A stretch of DNA of 63,476 nt from Colwellia sp. 75C3 (GTDB taxonomy: Bacteria; Pseudomonadota; Gammaproteobacteria; Enterobacterales; Alteromonadaceae), in the NCBI RefSeq assembly GCF_002836255.1, contig NZ_PJAU01000035.1, positions 1 to 63,476 on the forward strand. Direction: 5' to 3'. The stretch's first letter is position 1. Every line of letters starts with the position of its first letter. Made by a program: the position numbers and the translations under genes. Under the pieces are notes generated by a model. The model made no database searches. It had not been told where the DNA came from and saw only the letters and a program-made list of their open reading frames with translations. This document shows positions 18,624 to 27,451 of the stretch, piece after piece.

Positions 18624-18827
18624 AGAGGTTTCTTTGTTGTTATAGTGAATAAAACCATTATTGCATACAATATACTGACATACACTAGCTAATTAATTCA
18701 GTGTTTAAACTATAGTTTATCGCCAAACCTAAACGGATATGACGAAATTCAAATAATTATTAACTGTTTAAAACTAATCAGGTAAAATTAATCAACTGAA
18801 AGATATTGTCTTATTAACTGGAATATT

Positions 18828-19262
18828 ATGAATATTGTTTGTGCTAACTGTTTTACCACCAACCGCATCCCTGATGATAAAGATTATAACAAAGGCAAGT
18901 GTGGAAAATGCCAACAAGGCGTTTACTCACCTAAGCCAACAACGTTAACTCAAAATACTTTTTATCCTTTTATAGAACGTAATGACTTACCCGTTATTGT
19001 TGATTTTTGGGCCAGTTGGTGCGGTCCCTGTCAAAGTATGGCGCCTGTCTATGAAAAAATAGCCCAAGCGTCACCTTCGGTATTGTTTGCAAAAGTTAAT
19101 ACAGAGCAAGTTCAAAAAATTTCTGCTGATGCTAATATTCGCAGCTTACCTACTTTAGTGTTTTTTCACCAAGGTGAAGAAATTGACCGTATCTCTGGTG
19201 GTCTTAATGAAATGCAAATGAAGCAGTGGGTAGTTCAGTGTGTACAAAAGCTAAATAAGTAA
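18828..19262 (+). CDS. trxC: thioredoxin 2 (TrxC)
   Basis: A 144-residue thioredoxin with the TrxC-specific N-terminal zinc motif (C5, C8, C25, C28) followed by a thioredoxin fold with the active site WCGPC (64-68) and the cis-Pro loop RSLPTLVFF. Family members reduce cytosolic disulfides and respond to oxidative stress in E. coli. It is monocistronic. No OxyR site could be confirmed by eye in the upstream region. Confidence 0.95.
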   Translation: MNIVCANCFTTNRIPDDKDYNKGKCGKCQQGVYSPKPTTLTQNTFYPFIERNDLPVIVDFWASWCGPCQSMAPVYEKIAQASPSVLFAKVNTEQVQKISADANIRSLPTLVFFHQGEEIDRISGGLNEMQMKQWVVQCVQKLNK

Positions 19263-19486
19263 GTTCTTATTTGAAATATAACTGCCTTTTCATCGTTACG
19301 GTAAAGGCATTAAATTTCCCATTCCTGCTATCTCTTTGGCAAAGAGTTGCCGCTTTATAAGAGCCTACTGTTCGCTTAAATTACTATGGAGCTAACATAA
19401 AACGTCAACGCTTCCATAGCCCCCCATCACAGCGCTCCAGCCAAGTTCCTAACCTAACTTTCCTCATTTCATAGCAACACAAAAAA

Positions 19487-19502
19487 TGGCACAACCTATG
19501 CT
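19487..19502 (+). promoter_or_regulatory. sigma-54 (RpoN)-type promoter
   Basis: TGGCACAACCTATGCT matches the -24/-12 consensus TGGCACRN4TTGCW at all but one conserved position, with the required 10-nt spacing between GG and GC. It lies 57 nt before the ATG of the 166-residue protein gene, giving a 5' leader of about 45 nt. The rest of the 19263-19558 gap shows no clear enhancer site. Confidence 0.65.
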
Positions 19503-19558
19503 ATAGACATGCTATCAAAGTGACATTATTCAAAACACCAAGCTAGGGAAGCCTTATT

Positions 19559-20059
19559 ATGATGATCAACAGCAATTACGCTCAACAAATAGCGCTAGCC
19601 AAATCTAATAATGCTGCAGTGGTAAATTTTGATAATAATTCACTTGCCGTTCAACCTATCCCTGGTGAAAAAGACACAGTGACCTTTTCTGATAAAGCTT
19701 TAGCCATGATGAATGGTAATGAGGTTAAAGAAGTTGCCCCTACCTATGTAAGACCTGAAACGGCGAGATCGCTTTTATCTAAAAGTGAAGCGAGGGATCC
19801 AGTAAAAGGAAGTAATGCTACTGAAAACTCGGTCGTTGATAATCGGTTTACTGAAATAATGCAAAATATATTAGATAAGCGACTAGGTATCGATCGTGAG
19901 AAGCTTGAAGAGCTAGAAGCTATGATGGCAGAAATTGGTGAGAATGAAAATATGAGCCCTGAAGAGAAGCAACTAGCGTTAGAGAAACTCGCTGAAATGC
20001 GCGAAAAAGTAATTGAAGAAGGAAGAAATATTCGCGAAGTAGCTAAACAAACGGATTGA
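19559..20059 (+). CDS. 166-residue unknown protein behind a sigma-54-type promoter
   Basis: A cytosolic, acidic protein. The first 95 residues look disordered (NNAAVVNFDNNSLAVQPIP), then residues about 100-160 form a strongly helical, charged segment (REKLEELEAMMAEIGENE and NMSPEEKQLALEKLAEMRE) likely to be a coiled coil. There is no signal peptide. AGGGAAG precedes tandem ATG codons. RpoN control in marine relatives often marks flagellar or nitrogen genes, so a motility-associated role is possible but not shown. No family is recognised. Confidence 0.75.
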   Translation: MMINSNYAQQIALAKSNNAAVVNFDNNSLAVQPIPGEKDTVTFSDKALAMMNGNEVKEVAPTYVRPETARSLLSKSEARDPVKGSNATENSVVDNRFTEIMQNILDKRLGIDREKLEELEAMMAEIGENENMSPEEKQLALEKLAEMREKVIEEGRNIREVAKQTD

Positions 20060-20118
20060 TAAGAAACTAACGCTAGGCTAATCAATAATCCTATAAATTT
20101 TCATTTATCCCTATGAGA

Positions 20119-20874
20119 CTATTTAGATTGTGATCTTAACAGGGCCTGCTCTTCCTTATGAAAACTATCAAATAGACTATTACGGGCTTCAATAATCTCA
20201 GGGTGTTTTAACGCTTGCTTTAAGGCAAGCTGAATTTCTTTATCAGTGCCTAAAGTTAATGTTAAATAGAGTCCTTGGCTAGAGAACTCTGCCTCATCAA
20301 ATAGGGATAACTGCTCTAGAATATTTAATTCATAACCTAAGGAAGCTAATTTACCAGAGACAGCGAAAGTAGTAGCAACAAATCGTTGTACCCGCCCCTT
20401 AAGCAGAGCGTTTAACGCTTGGGTTGAGTTTAAAAACTCAAAGACATTATCACTATGAAAATATTCTTTTATACTTTTTTCTCTATGCGAGTTTCTTTCC
20501 ATTGAAACCTGAATACTCTTATTTTTAGGATCAATAGCATTTCTTTTTCTCCAAATATACGGTTGTCCTGTATATACCGAGGTTAACCAAATAAAGTTGG
20601 GTATTCGTTGTGGTATTTTTGAAATAGATAGGATGAGTGTATTAGGCTTTTTAGCATCTTTGACCATGATTCTAGCCCAGGGTTTACCGTTTAAACGTAC
20701 TGCTAACTGAGCATGGGTAATTAACTTAATTGCAAAGTCATAAACAGGACCATAACCGTTACCATTCTCATCAATCATTTGAAATGGCGGATTATGCTCA
20801 AAGACAACTTCTAAAGTAGTTGCCTTTGATGGAAAATTTATCATAAAAAAAACAAGCAATAAAACTTTTATCAT
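20119..20874 (-). CDS. orphan periplasmic SBP_bac_3-like protein
   Basis: A 251-residue protein with an N-terminal signal (about 1-18) and the pattern of extracellular solute-binding proteins of family 3: TLEVVFEHNPPFQMIDENGNGYGPVYDFAIKL is shown by the EHNPPFQ and GxVYDFA motifs, followed by LNALLKGRVQRFVAT. No permease or ATPase lies nearby, so it may act as a sensor or in a scattered system. A second such gene follows upstream at 21043. The ligand is unknown. Confidence 0.78.
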   Translation of the reverse strand: MIKVLLLVFFMINFPSKATTLEVVFEHNPPFQMIDENGNGYGPVYDFAIKLITHAQLAVRLNGKPWARIMVKDAKKPNTLILSISKIPQRIPNFIWLTSVYTGQPYIWRKRNAIDPKNKSIQVSMERNSHREKSIKEYFHSDNVFEFLNSTQALNALLKGRVQRFVATTFAVSGKLASLGYELNILEQLSLFDEAEFSSQGLYLTLTLGTDKEIQLALKQALKHPEIIEARNSLFDSFHKEEQALLRSQSK

Positions 20875-21042
20875 TCTACGCCAAATTATGTCAATACTGT
20901 TTCACTAAGTATAATATAAATTCAATATCCCATATACCTAACGCTTGAGATTAACCATGAAGACAGTTAATACTAAACTATCTGTTTAGCTTCACCTATA
21001 TTGAGACAATAACCTTAACTGAGCATTCGAAGCCTAGAAAAC

Positions 21043-21867
21043 TTACCTATTTAATTCAATCACGTGTTGCTCTGCCGATAAAATTAACTGAGCTAACGCA
21101 CCACTCCGAGTCATTCGCTGGATTTCTTTATCAATGATAGGTATTAAATTTTTGTGTTTTTTATGAATATAATGATATAGAGATAGCCGTGCTAATGGCT
21201 TTTTCATAGCGACAACATTAGTTAAACCTAGGCGTGCAAGTGCTAACTTCCCATCAATGGTATTCGTTAACACCACATCCACTTTGTCACTAAGTAATAG
21301 TTTAAACATATCCTTGGTCGAACTCATATCATAAATACTAGTAAGTCCTTGGGTAATATTATTAGTGTGTTTCACGCCACGAATTTTAGTTAAACGAAAC
21401 TTTGCGAGGTCTTGCTTTTCTGAAATAACAATATCAGATTTTCTCAAAACGAATGGCATCGTTTCCAAGTAATAATAGGGAGTCGGTACTCTTATGGTGT
21501 TGGGGTTTTCATCACCATAAGTCCATATACGCATTATCTCACCATCCTGCATACCTGAATTAGCAACGTACTGAGCACGCTTACCCGGTAAGGGACTGAT
21601 GGTAATATTAATACCTATATTTTCATATATTTGCGTGAGAACAATACGACCCACTTCTTGCTCTATTAATAACTCTATTGAAGCGAAATTATAATGATTA
21701 GCTAAAGATGAATTTGGGAGGTTACTTTTAGATTTTATTGCTGATGTAGCGGCTGAGCTATCTTCGGAAAAGACACTTAAATGTGCAGCATGATCTACTG
21801 ATGAAGCGAACGCTCTATTGTTGTAACTACTAAGAAGCATGAAACAAAGGCATAAAAAATATTTCAC
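21043..21867 (-). CDS. second orphan SBP_bac_3-like periplasmic protein
   Basis: A 274-residue protein with a signal peptide (about 1-22), a Ser-rich linker, then a binding-protein fold: ELLIEQEVGRIVLTQIYENIGINITISPLPGKRA is represented by the GRIVLTQIYENIGI and LPGKRAQ motifs, with DKVDVVLTNTIDGKLALAR near the hinge. It is only distantly like its neighbour at 20119, so the pair is not a recent duplication. The genes are 168 nt apart on one strand and may share a function. The ligand is unknown. Confidence 0.78.
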   Translation of the reverse strand: MKYFLCLCFMLLSSYNNRAFASSVDHAAHLSVFSEDSSAATSAIKSKSNLPNSSLANHYNFASIELLIEQEVGRIVLTQIYENIGINITISPLPGKRAQYVANSGMQDGEIMRIWTYGDENPNTIRVPTPYYYLETMPFVLRKSDIVISEKQDLAKFRLTKIRGVKHTNNITQGLTSIYDMSSTKDMFKLLLSDKVDVVLTNTIDGKLALARLGLTNVVAMKKPLARLSLYHYIHKKHKNLIPIIDKEIQRMTRSGALAQLILSAEQHVIELNR

Positions 21868-22030
21868 CTACTCTCCAATATATCTACATCACATTAAATA
21901 AAGATAGCATTATTAATTTTTTCTTTCTTATGTTTTATCTATAACTATTCAATCTAAGTTACACCGCGGAAATATTAATTGGACAAGTACGGTCTAGTAA
22001 ATAAGGTTGTTGTTTTATTTGGTGAAGGTC

Positions 22031-22198
22031 ATGGAAACTAAAGCGTTCAAATTATTACCCTGTATTTTCTGCACTATTGGCTATAACTGTTATGTTGCCG
22101 GACATAATGCTACCGCTAAAGGTTATCAATCATTGGCTAAATTTCAAAAAAAGAAGCCAACAGCGGAACCTATTAAAGAGTCAATTAAGAAAAATTAA
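22031..22198 (+). CDS. possible small cysteine-containing protein
   Basis: A 55-residue ORF, METKAFKLLPCIFCTIGYN at its start and a Lys-rich tail KKPTAEPIKESIKKN. The start is unsure: ATG 22031 has AAGG too close (2 nt), while GTG 22022 and TTG 22019 lie in frame upstream. No family is recognised. It may be a real small protein or chance. Confidence 0.35.
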   Translation: METKAFKLLPCIFCTIGYNCYVAGHNATAKGYQSLAKFQKKKPTAEPIKESIKKN

Positions 22199-22251
22199 AT
22201 CAATTAGTTTGAATACTCGACATTACCCTTTAAATTTTAACTAAACCTTTA

Positions 22252-23187
22252 CTACACTTTAACTAAAGGATAAGTAAATAAAGCTAAATGGACCATATTG
22301 AAAAGGAAGTGGATTAAAATCGCATACCATATTTTACCTGTGCTTAGATAAACCAACCCATACAAAAAGCCAGCCAACGTAGCTACGAGCATATAACTAA
22401 AACCACCTGAAAAATGCGCAAGACCAAATAAGAAGCTCGTCACTATAAGTCCCATTAAGGGATTTATTAGGCTTGTTAGTTTTTGCTGAATGAATCCTCT
22501 AAAAAAAACCTCTTCAATTACACACGTTAATAACAAATTATTTAAGGCGAACAACCACCACCAGCTTGGTAATTTGGGATCATATTTAATTAATGATAAT
22601 AAAATGGCTAGGCTAAATATAAGTATAAAAATAAACACAACTAAGGCACTTAACTGCGAGCTATTGAGTGCTTTAAAAAGAGTGATCGGTTTTCTACTTA
22701 TTAATAGTGCTGGATACAGCGTCAGAAGCAGAAATATAATCATGGGTTTATCAAAATTTAAATACAGTGAAAAAGGCATACTGTTGACGCTTTTTTCTAC
22801 ATTACTTAATACTTGCAGATTATTAAAGCCAGGTAATACATGGGCGGCTAAGGCAATACAACTAAGGATAACTAAACCCGTAATGACTGTTTTAACTCCT
22901 TGGTGCCACAAGTTATTTGAGGGCTTGTTTGATGGCTTATTAGACAACATATTTGACAACATATTTGACAACATATTTGACAATATGTTCGCATAATAAG
23001 ACATGCCGAGTAAAAGCGTAACAATACCAAGACCCACTAAATCTATCGCGTTGAAAAACAGCCCGCTAATTAAAGTACAGACTAAGCTAAATGGCCATAA
23101 CTTAGGTTTTACAAAAGCAGTAATTAAGGTGATGACTAGGAATAACCAAGGGTATATAGATGGGAAAAGGTCTTGTGTGAACAACAT
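22252..23187 (-). CDS. CPBP-family intramembrane glutamic endopeptidase
   Basis: A 311-residue membrane protein with about eight helices. The CPBP (Rce1/Abi-like) motifs are present: EEVFFRG (225-231), GLAHFS with His258, and HFLFNMVH with His293 and Asn297. A 12-bp tandem repeat inserts the tetrapeptides SNML and SNKP (about 70-91) between transmembrane helices. Family members cleave prenylated or other membrane substrates and sometimes protect against bacteriocins. The ATG has a weak ribosome-binding site. The region upstream (23188-24084) is non-coding repeat sequence. Confidence 0.88.
   Translation of the reverse strand: MLFTQDLFPSIYPWLFLVITLITAFVKPKLWPFSLVCTLISGLFFNAIDLVGLGIVTLLLGMSYYANILSNMLSNMLSNMLSNKPSNKPSNNLWHQGVKTVITGLVILSCIALAAHVLPGFNNLQVLSNVEKSVNSMPFSLYLNFDKPMIIFLLLTLYPALLISRKPITLFKALNSSQLSALVVFIFILIFSLAILLSLIKYDPKLPSWWWLFALNNLLLTCVIEEVFFRGFIQQKLTSLINPLMGLIVTSFLFGLAHFSGGFSYMLVATLAGFLYGLVYLSTGKIWYAILIHFLFNMVHLALFTYPLVKV
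22919..22990. repeat. six 12-bp tandem repeats inside the CPBP gene
   Basis: Four units close to GACAACATATTT (22943-22990) and two diverged units (22919-22942) encode SNML x4 and SNKP x2 on the minus strand. The unit is a multiple of three, so length changes would keep the frame. Confidence 0.9.
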
Positions 23188-23299
23188 AGTATGGGTAATT
23201 AATATTATTTTTAGCTCAAGTTAACATAATGTTAGATAAGGTTGAATGTTTTAAATTATAACCATGTGACGTCATACTTAGAGTCGTAGCTTGTTATCA

Positions 23300-23647
23300 C
23301 TAGTTTGTCATTTCATTGCTGAGATGGTAATTGGCGTGCTTATGAGTATTTTACCAACTAACGTTCGTCATCCTCGTGGTGTTTGACTGTCGCGGTGGCG
23401 ACGGCACAGAAAGGGGAACGACCGCTCCCCTTTCCAATCCCCAGTGCGCCCAGCTCAGCAGAACATTCAATAACAAACTAGCGCAAACCACCATACCTGC
23501 CGATTTATCGTCCCTGAATAACGGCAACCCTCGACATCCATGTCTCGGTTCGAGGCTTGCCATTGCTAGTTGGTTATTTCATTGCTGAGATGGTAATTGT
23601 AGTATTTGGCACGGCTAGCAGACATAACAGCGGTCATCCTCGTGGTG
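23300..23647. repeat. 82-bp imperfect direct duplication, 266 bp apart
   Basis: The segment 23300-23333 recurs at 23566-23599 (32 of 34 positions equal), and GTCATCCTCGTGGTG at 23367-23381 recurs at 23633-23647 with the same 266-bp offset. The middle of the duplicated segment has diverged. This lies in the 897-bp gap 23188-24084, which holds no convincing gene. Confidence 0.8.
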
Positions 23648-23984
23648 GCTTAATCGAGGATCCAGACCTTAGTGAACTGGATTCCCGACAAAACACTCCT
23701 GGAATGACGTATTAAGATAAAAGCGAAGTAAAATAAAGCAGTAATCAGCTACTCCCTCAACAAGCGGCAAGTCTGCTTGAATCAAGTGCCGTAATGAAAG
23801 GCAATATTCACGTATGTTCATCAGGGATGATGAACAAAGCGATGTCGGCACATGGATGTGCCATCAGCGCAGTTACGTCGAAAATATTACATTGAATGTA
23901 GGGTTACACTTGATTAGCAGCTCCGAGGGAGTCCAGAGGGATGCCGGAGGCAGTATCCCTTTGGGTGTCGTCGCCACCGCGACA
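23388..23984. repeat. 597-bp palindrome-rich element with 20-bp inverted ends
   Basis: The ends TGTCGCGGTGGCGACGGCAC (23388-23407) and its reverse complement at 23965-23984 agree at 19 of 20 positions. Inside are many hairpins: AAAGGGGA/TCCCCTTT (23410-23435), ATCCAG/CTGGAT (23660-23682), GTTCATCA/TGATGAAC (23816-23835), GCACAT/ATGTGC (23848-23861) and AGGGAT/ATCCCT (23937-23959). The GC content is higher than the surroundings. Short ORFs exist but none has a family match or ribosome-binding site. It looks like a composite of REP-like repeats or a miniature element, not a gene. Confidence 0.6.
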
Positions 23985-24084
23985 ATCATTATTAATTTGA
24001 CTATTAGCCAACAAAACCTTTAAAAATAGATATTTAACTCCATATATTTATTAACTTTATAGTTTGGTCAATACGGAAAGTACG

Positions 24085-25155
24085 ATGACAAATTCCCATA
24101 CGCTTAAGTACCCTGTTGAAATTAAAATTGAAGCTAGTGATGGGTATTCAGTTCAATCTCTCGACTACCCTGTTTGTAAGTCAACCTGCGAAACTCTTAT
24201 AGATGCAACTAATTCGGTTAGGGATCAACTGGAAGAAATAACATGGGAAGAAAGTACTAAAAATAGACTTGTCTATCCATCAAGTTTAACAAAAACGAGA
24301 CTGACAAGTGACAACTCTTTGTTGAGTGAAATAGAGATAGTTAAAAGGTATAACTCCGTACCCAAAGTATTATATTACTATCTAGAATTTTCAGAAATAG
24401 CGATAAAAATGCTTACTGACCCATATATTTGGTTTTCAAATCCCAAATCGTTCAATGATCCTTTTGAGCTACCAGACGTCTTTGAGTCATCGTGGAATGT
24501 TGACGAGGAGTGGACAGATTTTAAATTTGCTTATGAATACCATAAAGATAAACTAGAAATTCTAAAAGGATTTAAAAACATCAATGAAGCATATTTAACA
24601 TTAAAATATCATAAACCTGATATTTTAAGAAAAGTATTGGAACTGAAAGTTTCAGCTTTTAACGAAACGTTAAATAAAACAGGTGTGGCATGCTTTTCTC
24701 GGTATTATGATAACATTCTCATGTGGTCGCACTATTCAAAGAAACATACAGGTATAGTGATCGGATATGATTATAATCAATTCAAAGAAGACCATGGTAA
24801 CTTGCCCGGCTCAGATGTCGATTACAGACATCATCCTAAGAAATTAAGAACTGGTCATTATGCTGGAGATATAAAAGATTTCATAAGAACGGAATACACA
24901 TCTAGAAAGTTATTTAATAAACATCCTTCATGGTCTTATGAACAAGAATTTCGGCTAATAAATGCCAAAGGAGATGGAAAGTACCCAATCAAAAAAGATT
25001 ATATTTCAGAGCTTTATTTTGGTTGTAATATTGATAAGGATATTCAAGAGGCACTTTTAGCTATAACGAATAAATTGAATATTAGAATTTATAACATGGA
25101 AAAGTATGACAGTAGTGATTTAAAAAGAAAAGAATACAAAAAACCCGCTAGATAG
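24085..25155 (+). CDS. DUF2971 protein with HicB-like N-terminal domain
   Basis: A 356-residue protein. Residues about 9-55 (YPVEIK, DGYSVQSLDYPVCKS, ETLIDATNSVRDQLEE) resemble a HicB-type antitoxin fold. Residues about 90-340 match DUF2971: SFNDPFE (122-128), NILMWSHYS followed by GIVIGYD, and SWSYEQEFRLI near 285. ATG at 24085 follows GGAAAG. The AT-rich codon use, the isolated position beside a palindrome-rich patch and the intrusion between two conserved genes suggest acquisition by transfer. DUF2971 is a domain of unknown function found in variable regions; a toxin or defence role is inference only. The stop codon lies inside its terminator. Confidence 0.85.
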   Translation: MTNSHTLKYPVEIKIEASDGYSVQSLDYPVCKSTCETLIDATNSVRDQLEEITWEESTKNRLVYPSSLTKTRLTSDNSLLSEIEIVKRYNSVPKVLYYYLEFSEIAIKMLTDPYIWFSNPKSFNDPFELPDVFESSWNVDEEWTDFKFAYEYHKDKLEILKGFKNINEAYLTLKYHKPDILRKVLELKVSAFNETLNKTGVACFSRYYDNILMWSHYSKKHTGIVIGYDYNQFKEDHGNLPGSDVDYRHHPKKLRTGHYAGDIKDFIRTEYTSRKLFNKHPSWSYEQEFRLINAKGDGKYPIKKDYISELYFGCNIDKDIQEALLAITNKLNIRIYNMEKYDSSDLKRKEYKKPAR

Positions 25156-25164
25156 CGGGTTTTT
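25140..25164. terminator. bidirectional terminator shared by DUF2971 and suc genes
   Basis: Stem AAACCCGCTA/TAGCGGGTTT with loop GA and A/T tracts on both sides. The TAG stop of the DUF2971 gene (25153-25155) forms the first bases of the right arm. On the minus strand it can end the sucABCD transcript. Confidence 0.88.
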
Positions 25165-25193
25165 ATTAAGAAATACAAGCTATAAGCGTTAGC

Positions 25194-26066
25194 CTACCAA
25201 CCTGTTTTATCTTTAAGTGCAGAGCCAATTTCAGCTAAAGAACGAACAGTTTTAACACCAGCCGCTTCTAATGCTTTAAATTTCTCTTCAGCAGTACCTT
25301 TACCACCGGCAATAATCGCGCCAGCGTGACCCATACGCTTACCTTCTGGTGCAGTAACACCAGCAATGTAAGATACTACAGGTTTAGTAACGTGTGCTTT
25401 GATATATTCCGCAGCTTCTTCTTCAGCAGTTCCGCCAATTTCACCAATCATTACGATTGCTTCAGTTTGTGGATCGTTTTGGAACATTTCCAATACGTCG
25501 ATGAAGTTAGTACCCGGGATAGGGTCGCCACCAATACCTACACAAGTAGATTGGCCAAAACCAAAATCAGTAGTTTGCTTAACGGCTTCGTACGTTAACG
25601 TACCAGAACGTGAAACAATACCAACTTTACCTGGTAAATGGATGTGACCAGGCATGATACCAATCTTAGTTTCGCCTGGAGTAATAACGCCAGGACAGTT
25701 AGGACCGATCATACGAACGCCAGATTGGTTAAGCTTAGCTTTAACGTCAACCATATCTAAAGTTGGAATACCTTCAGTAATAGTAACGATAAGCTCGATG
25801 CCAGCATCGATAGCTTCTAAAATAGCATCTTTACAGAACGGAGCTGGAACGTAGATAACTGTTGCTGTTGCGCCAGTTGCTTCTACTGCTTCACGTACTG
25901 TGTTGAATACTGGTAAACCAAGGTGCGTTTGACCGCCTTTACCTGGGCTTACGCCACCAACCATTTGTGTACCGTAATCAATAGCTTGTTCTGAATGGAA
26001 AGTACCTTGACCACCAGTGAAACCTTGACAGATAACTTTAGTATCTTTATTAATTAATACAGACAT
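25194..26066 (-). CDS. sucD: succinyl-CoA ligase alpha subunit
   Basis: A 290-residue subunit of succinyl-CoA synthetase, which makes succinate and ATP from succinyl-CoA in the TCA cycle. The CoA-binding Rossmann fold ([12 protein letters not shown]) is followed by the ligase domain with phospho-His247 in RMGHAGAII. Its ATG overlaps the TAA of sucC by 1 nt, so the subunits are translationally coupled. It is the last gene of the suc cluster before the terminator at 25140. Confidence 0.97.
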   Translation of the reverse strand: MSVLINKDTKVICQGFTGGQGTFHSEQAIDYGTQMVGGVSPGKGGQTHLGLPVFNTVREAVEATGATATVIYVPAPFCKDAILEAIDAGIELIVTITEGIPTLDMVDVKAKLNQSGVRMIGPNCPGVITPGETKIGIMPGHIHLPGKVGIVSRSGTLTYEAVKQTTDFGFGQSTCVGIGGDPIPGTNFIDVLEMFQNDPQTEAIVMIGEIGGTAEEEAAEYIKAHVTKPVVSYIAGVTAPEGKRMGHAGAIIAGGKGTAEEKFKALEAAGVKTVRSLAEIGSALKDKTGW

Positions 26067-27232
26067 TATTTGCCCTCCGCAGCGGCAACAACTTTTTCTG
26101 CTGCATCAGTTAGTGATTCAGCAGCAATGATGTCTAAGCCAGAGTTCTTAAGAACTTCACGACCTAGTTCAGCATTAGTACCTTCTAAACGTACAACTAC
26201 TGGTACTTTAACGCCTACTTCTTTAACCGCGCCAATAATACCTTCAGCAATCATGTCACAACGAACAATGCCACCAAAGATGTTAACTAAAACAGCTTTA
26301 ACGTTATCGTCAGAAAGGATGATTTTGAATGCTTCAGAAACACGTTCTTTGTTTGCACCGCCGCCAACATCTAGGAAGTTAGCTGGCTTGCCGCCGTGTA
26401 AATTAACGATATCCATAGTACCCATTGCTAGGCCTGCACCGTTAACCATACAACCTACAGTACCATCAAGAGCAACATAGTTAAGCTCCCATTGTGCTGC
26501 ATGTGCTTCACGTTCATCTTCTTGAGATGGATCGTGGAAAGCACGCATTTTAGGTTGACGGTAGATAGCATTACCATCGATACCAATTTTGCCGTCTAAA
26601 CAATGAAGGTTGCCTTCGTCAGTAATAACTAACGGGTTGATTTCAAGTAATGCGAAATCACAATCTTCAAACATTTTAGCAAGACCCATAAAGATCTTAA
26701 CAAATTGCTTCATTTGCGTAGGGTTTAAACCAAGTTTAAAACCTAATTCACGTGCTTGGTAAGGTTGAGCGCCAACTAGTGGATCAATCTCAGCTTGGTG
26801 AATTAATTCTGGAGTCTCTTCTGCGATCTTTTCAATGTCAACACCGCCTTCGGTAGATGCCATGAAAACAACTTTTTGAGAAGCACGATCAACAACAGCG
26901 CCAAGATATAACTCGTTAGCGATGTCAGTACAGCTTTCAACTAAAATTTTAGCTACTGGCTGACCTTTTTCATCTGTTTGATAAGTAACTAAGTTCTTAC
27001 CTAACCAATGTTGAGCGAAATCTTTGATTTCTTGCTTAGACTTAACTAGCTTAACACCGCCAGCCTTACCACGTCCGCCTGCGTGTACTTGAGTTTTAAC
27101 AACCCACATATCGCCGCCAATTTTATCAGCCGCTTCGGCAGCTTCTTGAGGAGTATCGCAAGCGAAACCTTCAGAAACTGGTAAACCGTATTCAGCGAAC
27201 AATTGTTTCGCTTGGTATTCATGCAAATTCAT
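26066..27232 (-). CDS. sucC: succinyl-CoA ligase beta subunit
   Basis: A 388-residue ATP-grasp subunit, the normal family length. [19 protein letters not shown] is the start motif; [12 protein letters not shown] is the nucleotide loop; LLEINPLV carries a Mg ligand; [10 protein letters not shown] and FLDVGGGA form the CoA-ligase domain. Coupled to sucD by a 1-nt overlap. It is separated from sucB by 219 nt containing a short 9-bp inverted repeat (27421-27454). Confidence 0.97.
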   Translation of the reverse strand: MNLHEYQAKQLFAEYGLPVSEGFACDTPQEAAEAADKIGGDMWVVKTQVHAGGRGKAGGVKLVKSKQEIKDFAQHWLGKNLVTYQTDEKGQPVAKILVESCTDIANELYLGAVVDRASQKVVFMASTEGGVDIEKIAEETPELIHQAEIDPLVGAQPYQARELGFKLGLNPTQMKQFVKIFMGLAKMFEDCDFALLEINPLVITDEGNLHCLDGKIGIDGNAIYRQPKMRAFHDPSQEDEREAHAAQWELNYVALDGTVGCMVNGAGLAMGTMDIVNLHGGKPANFLDVGGGANKERVSEAFKIILSDDNVKAVLVNIFGGIVRCDMIAEGIIGAVKEVGVKVPVVVRLEGTNAELGREVLKNSGLDIIAAESLTDAAEKVVAAAEGK

Positions 27233-27451
27233 GGTGTTTTATCCATTTATCTGTAAATAATGACAGTCGATTGTATTTCTAAGAAATACACAAAGCCTGC
27301 CTGTGAAAAGTATCTCGATTATAGTACAAAAGCTCTAGTGACGGTAGTCATAAGAGCTAATACTATAGTCGAGTACTAAATTTTTATACCTTGTGTTTTT
27401 TCTATCGATTTACTTACATTTAAGCTTGAAAATCAAACTTAAATATCAAGC

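Noticed and set aside
22919..22990. 12-bp repeats as a CRISPR array
   Set aside because: Units are directly adjacent with no spacers and lie in frame inside a coding gene.
22490..22996. 168-codon plus-strand ORF opposite the CPBP gene
   Set aside because: It is the antisense of a well-supported protease gene and its C-terminal repeats are only the tandem repeat read backwards.
23351..23588. Two overlapping 70-codon ORFs on opposite strands in the 23.3-23.6 kb patch
   Set aside because: No ribosome-binding site, both lie in palindromic repeat sequence, and each mirrors the other; best explained by the repeat.
23604..23620. TTTGGCACGGCTAGCAG as a sigma-54 promoter
   Set aside because: The GC of the -12 box is not at the required spacing from the -24 GG.
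26070..26480. 136-codon plus-strand ORF opposite sucC
   Set aside because: Antisense to the sucC coding frame, with Ser/Thr/Pro-rich composition typical of a shadow ORF.
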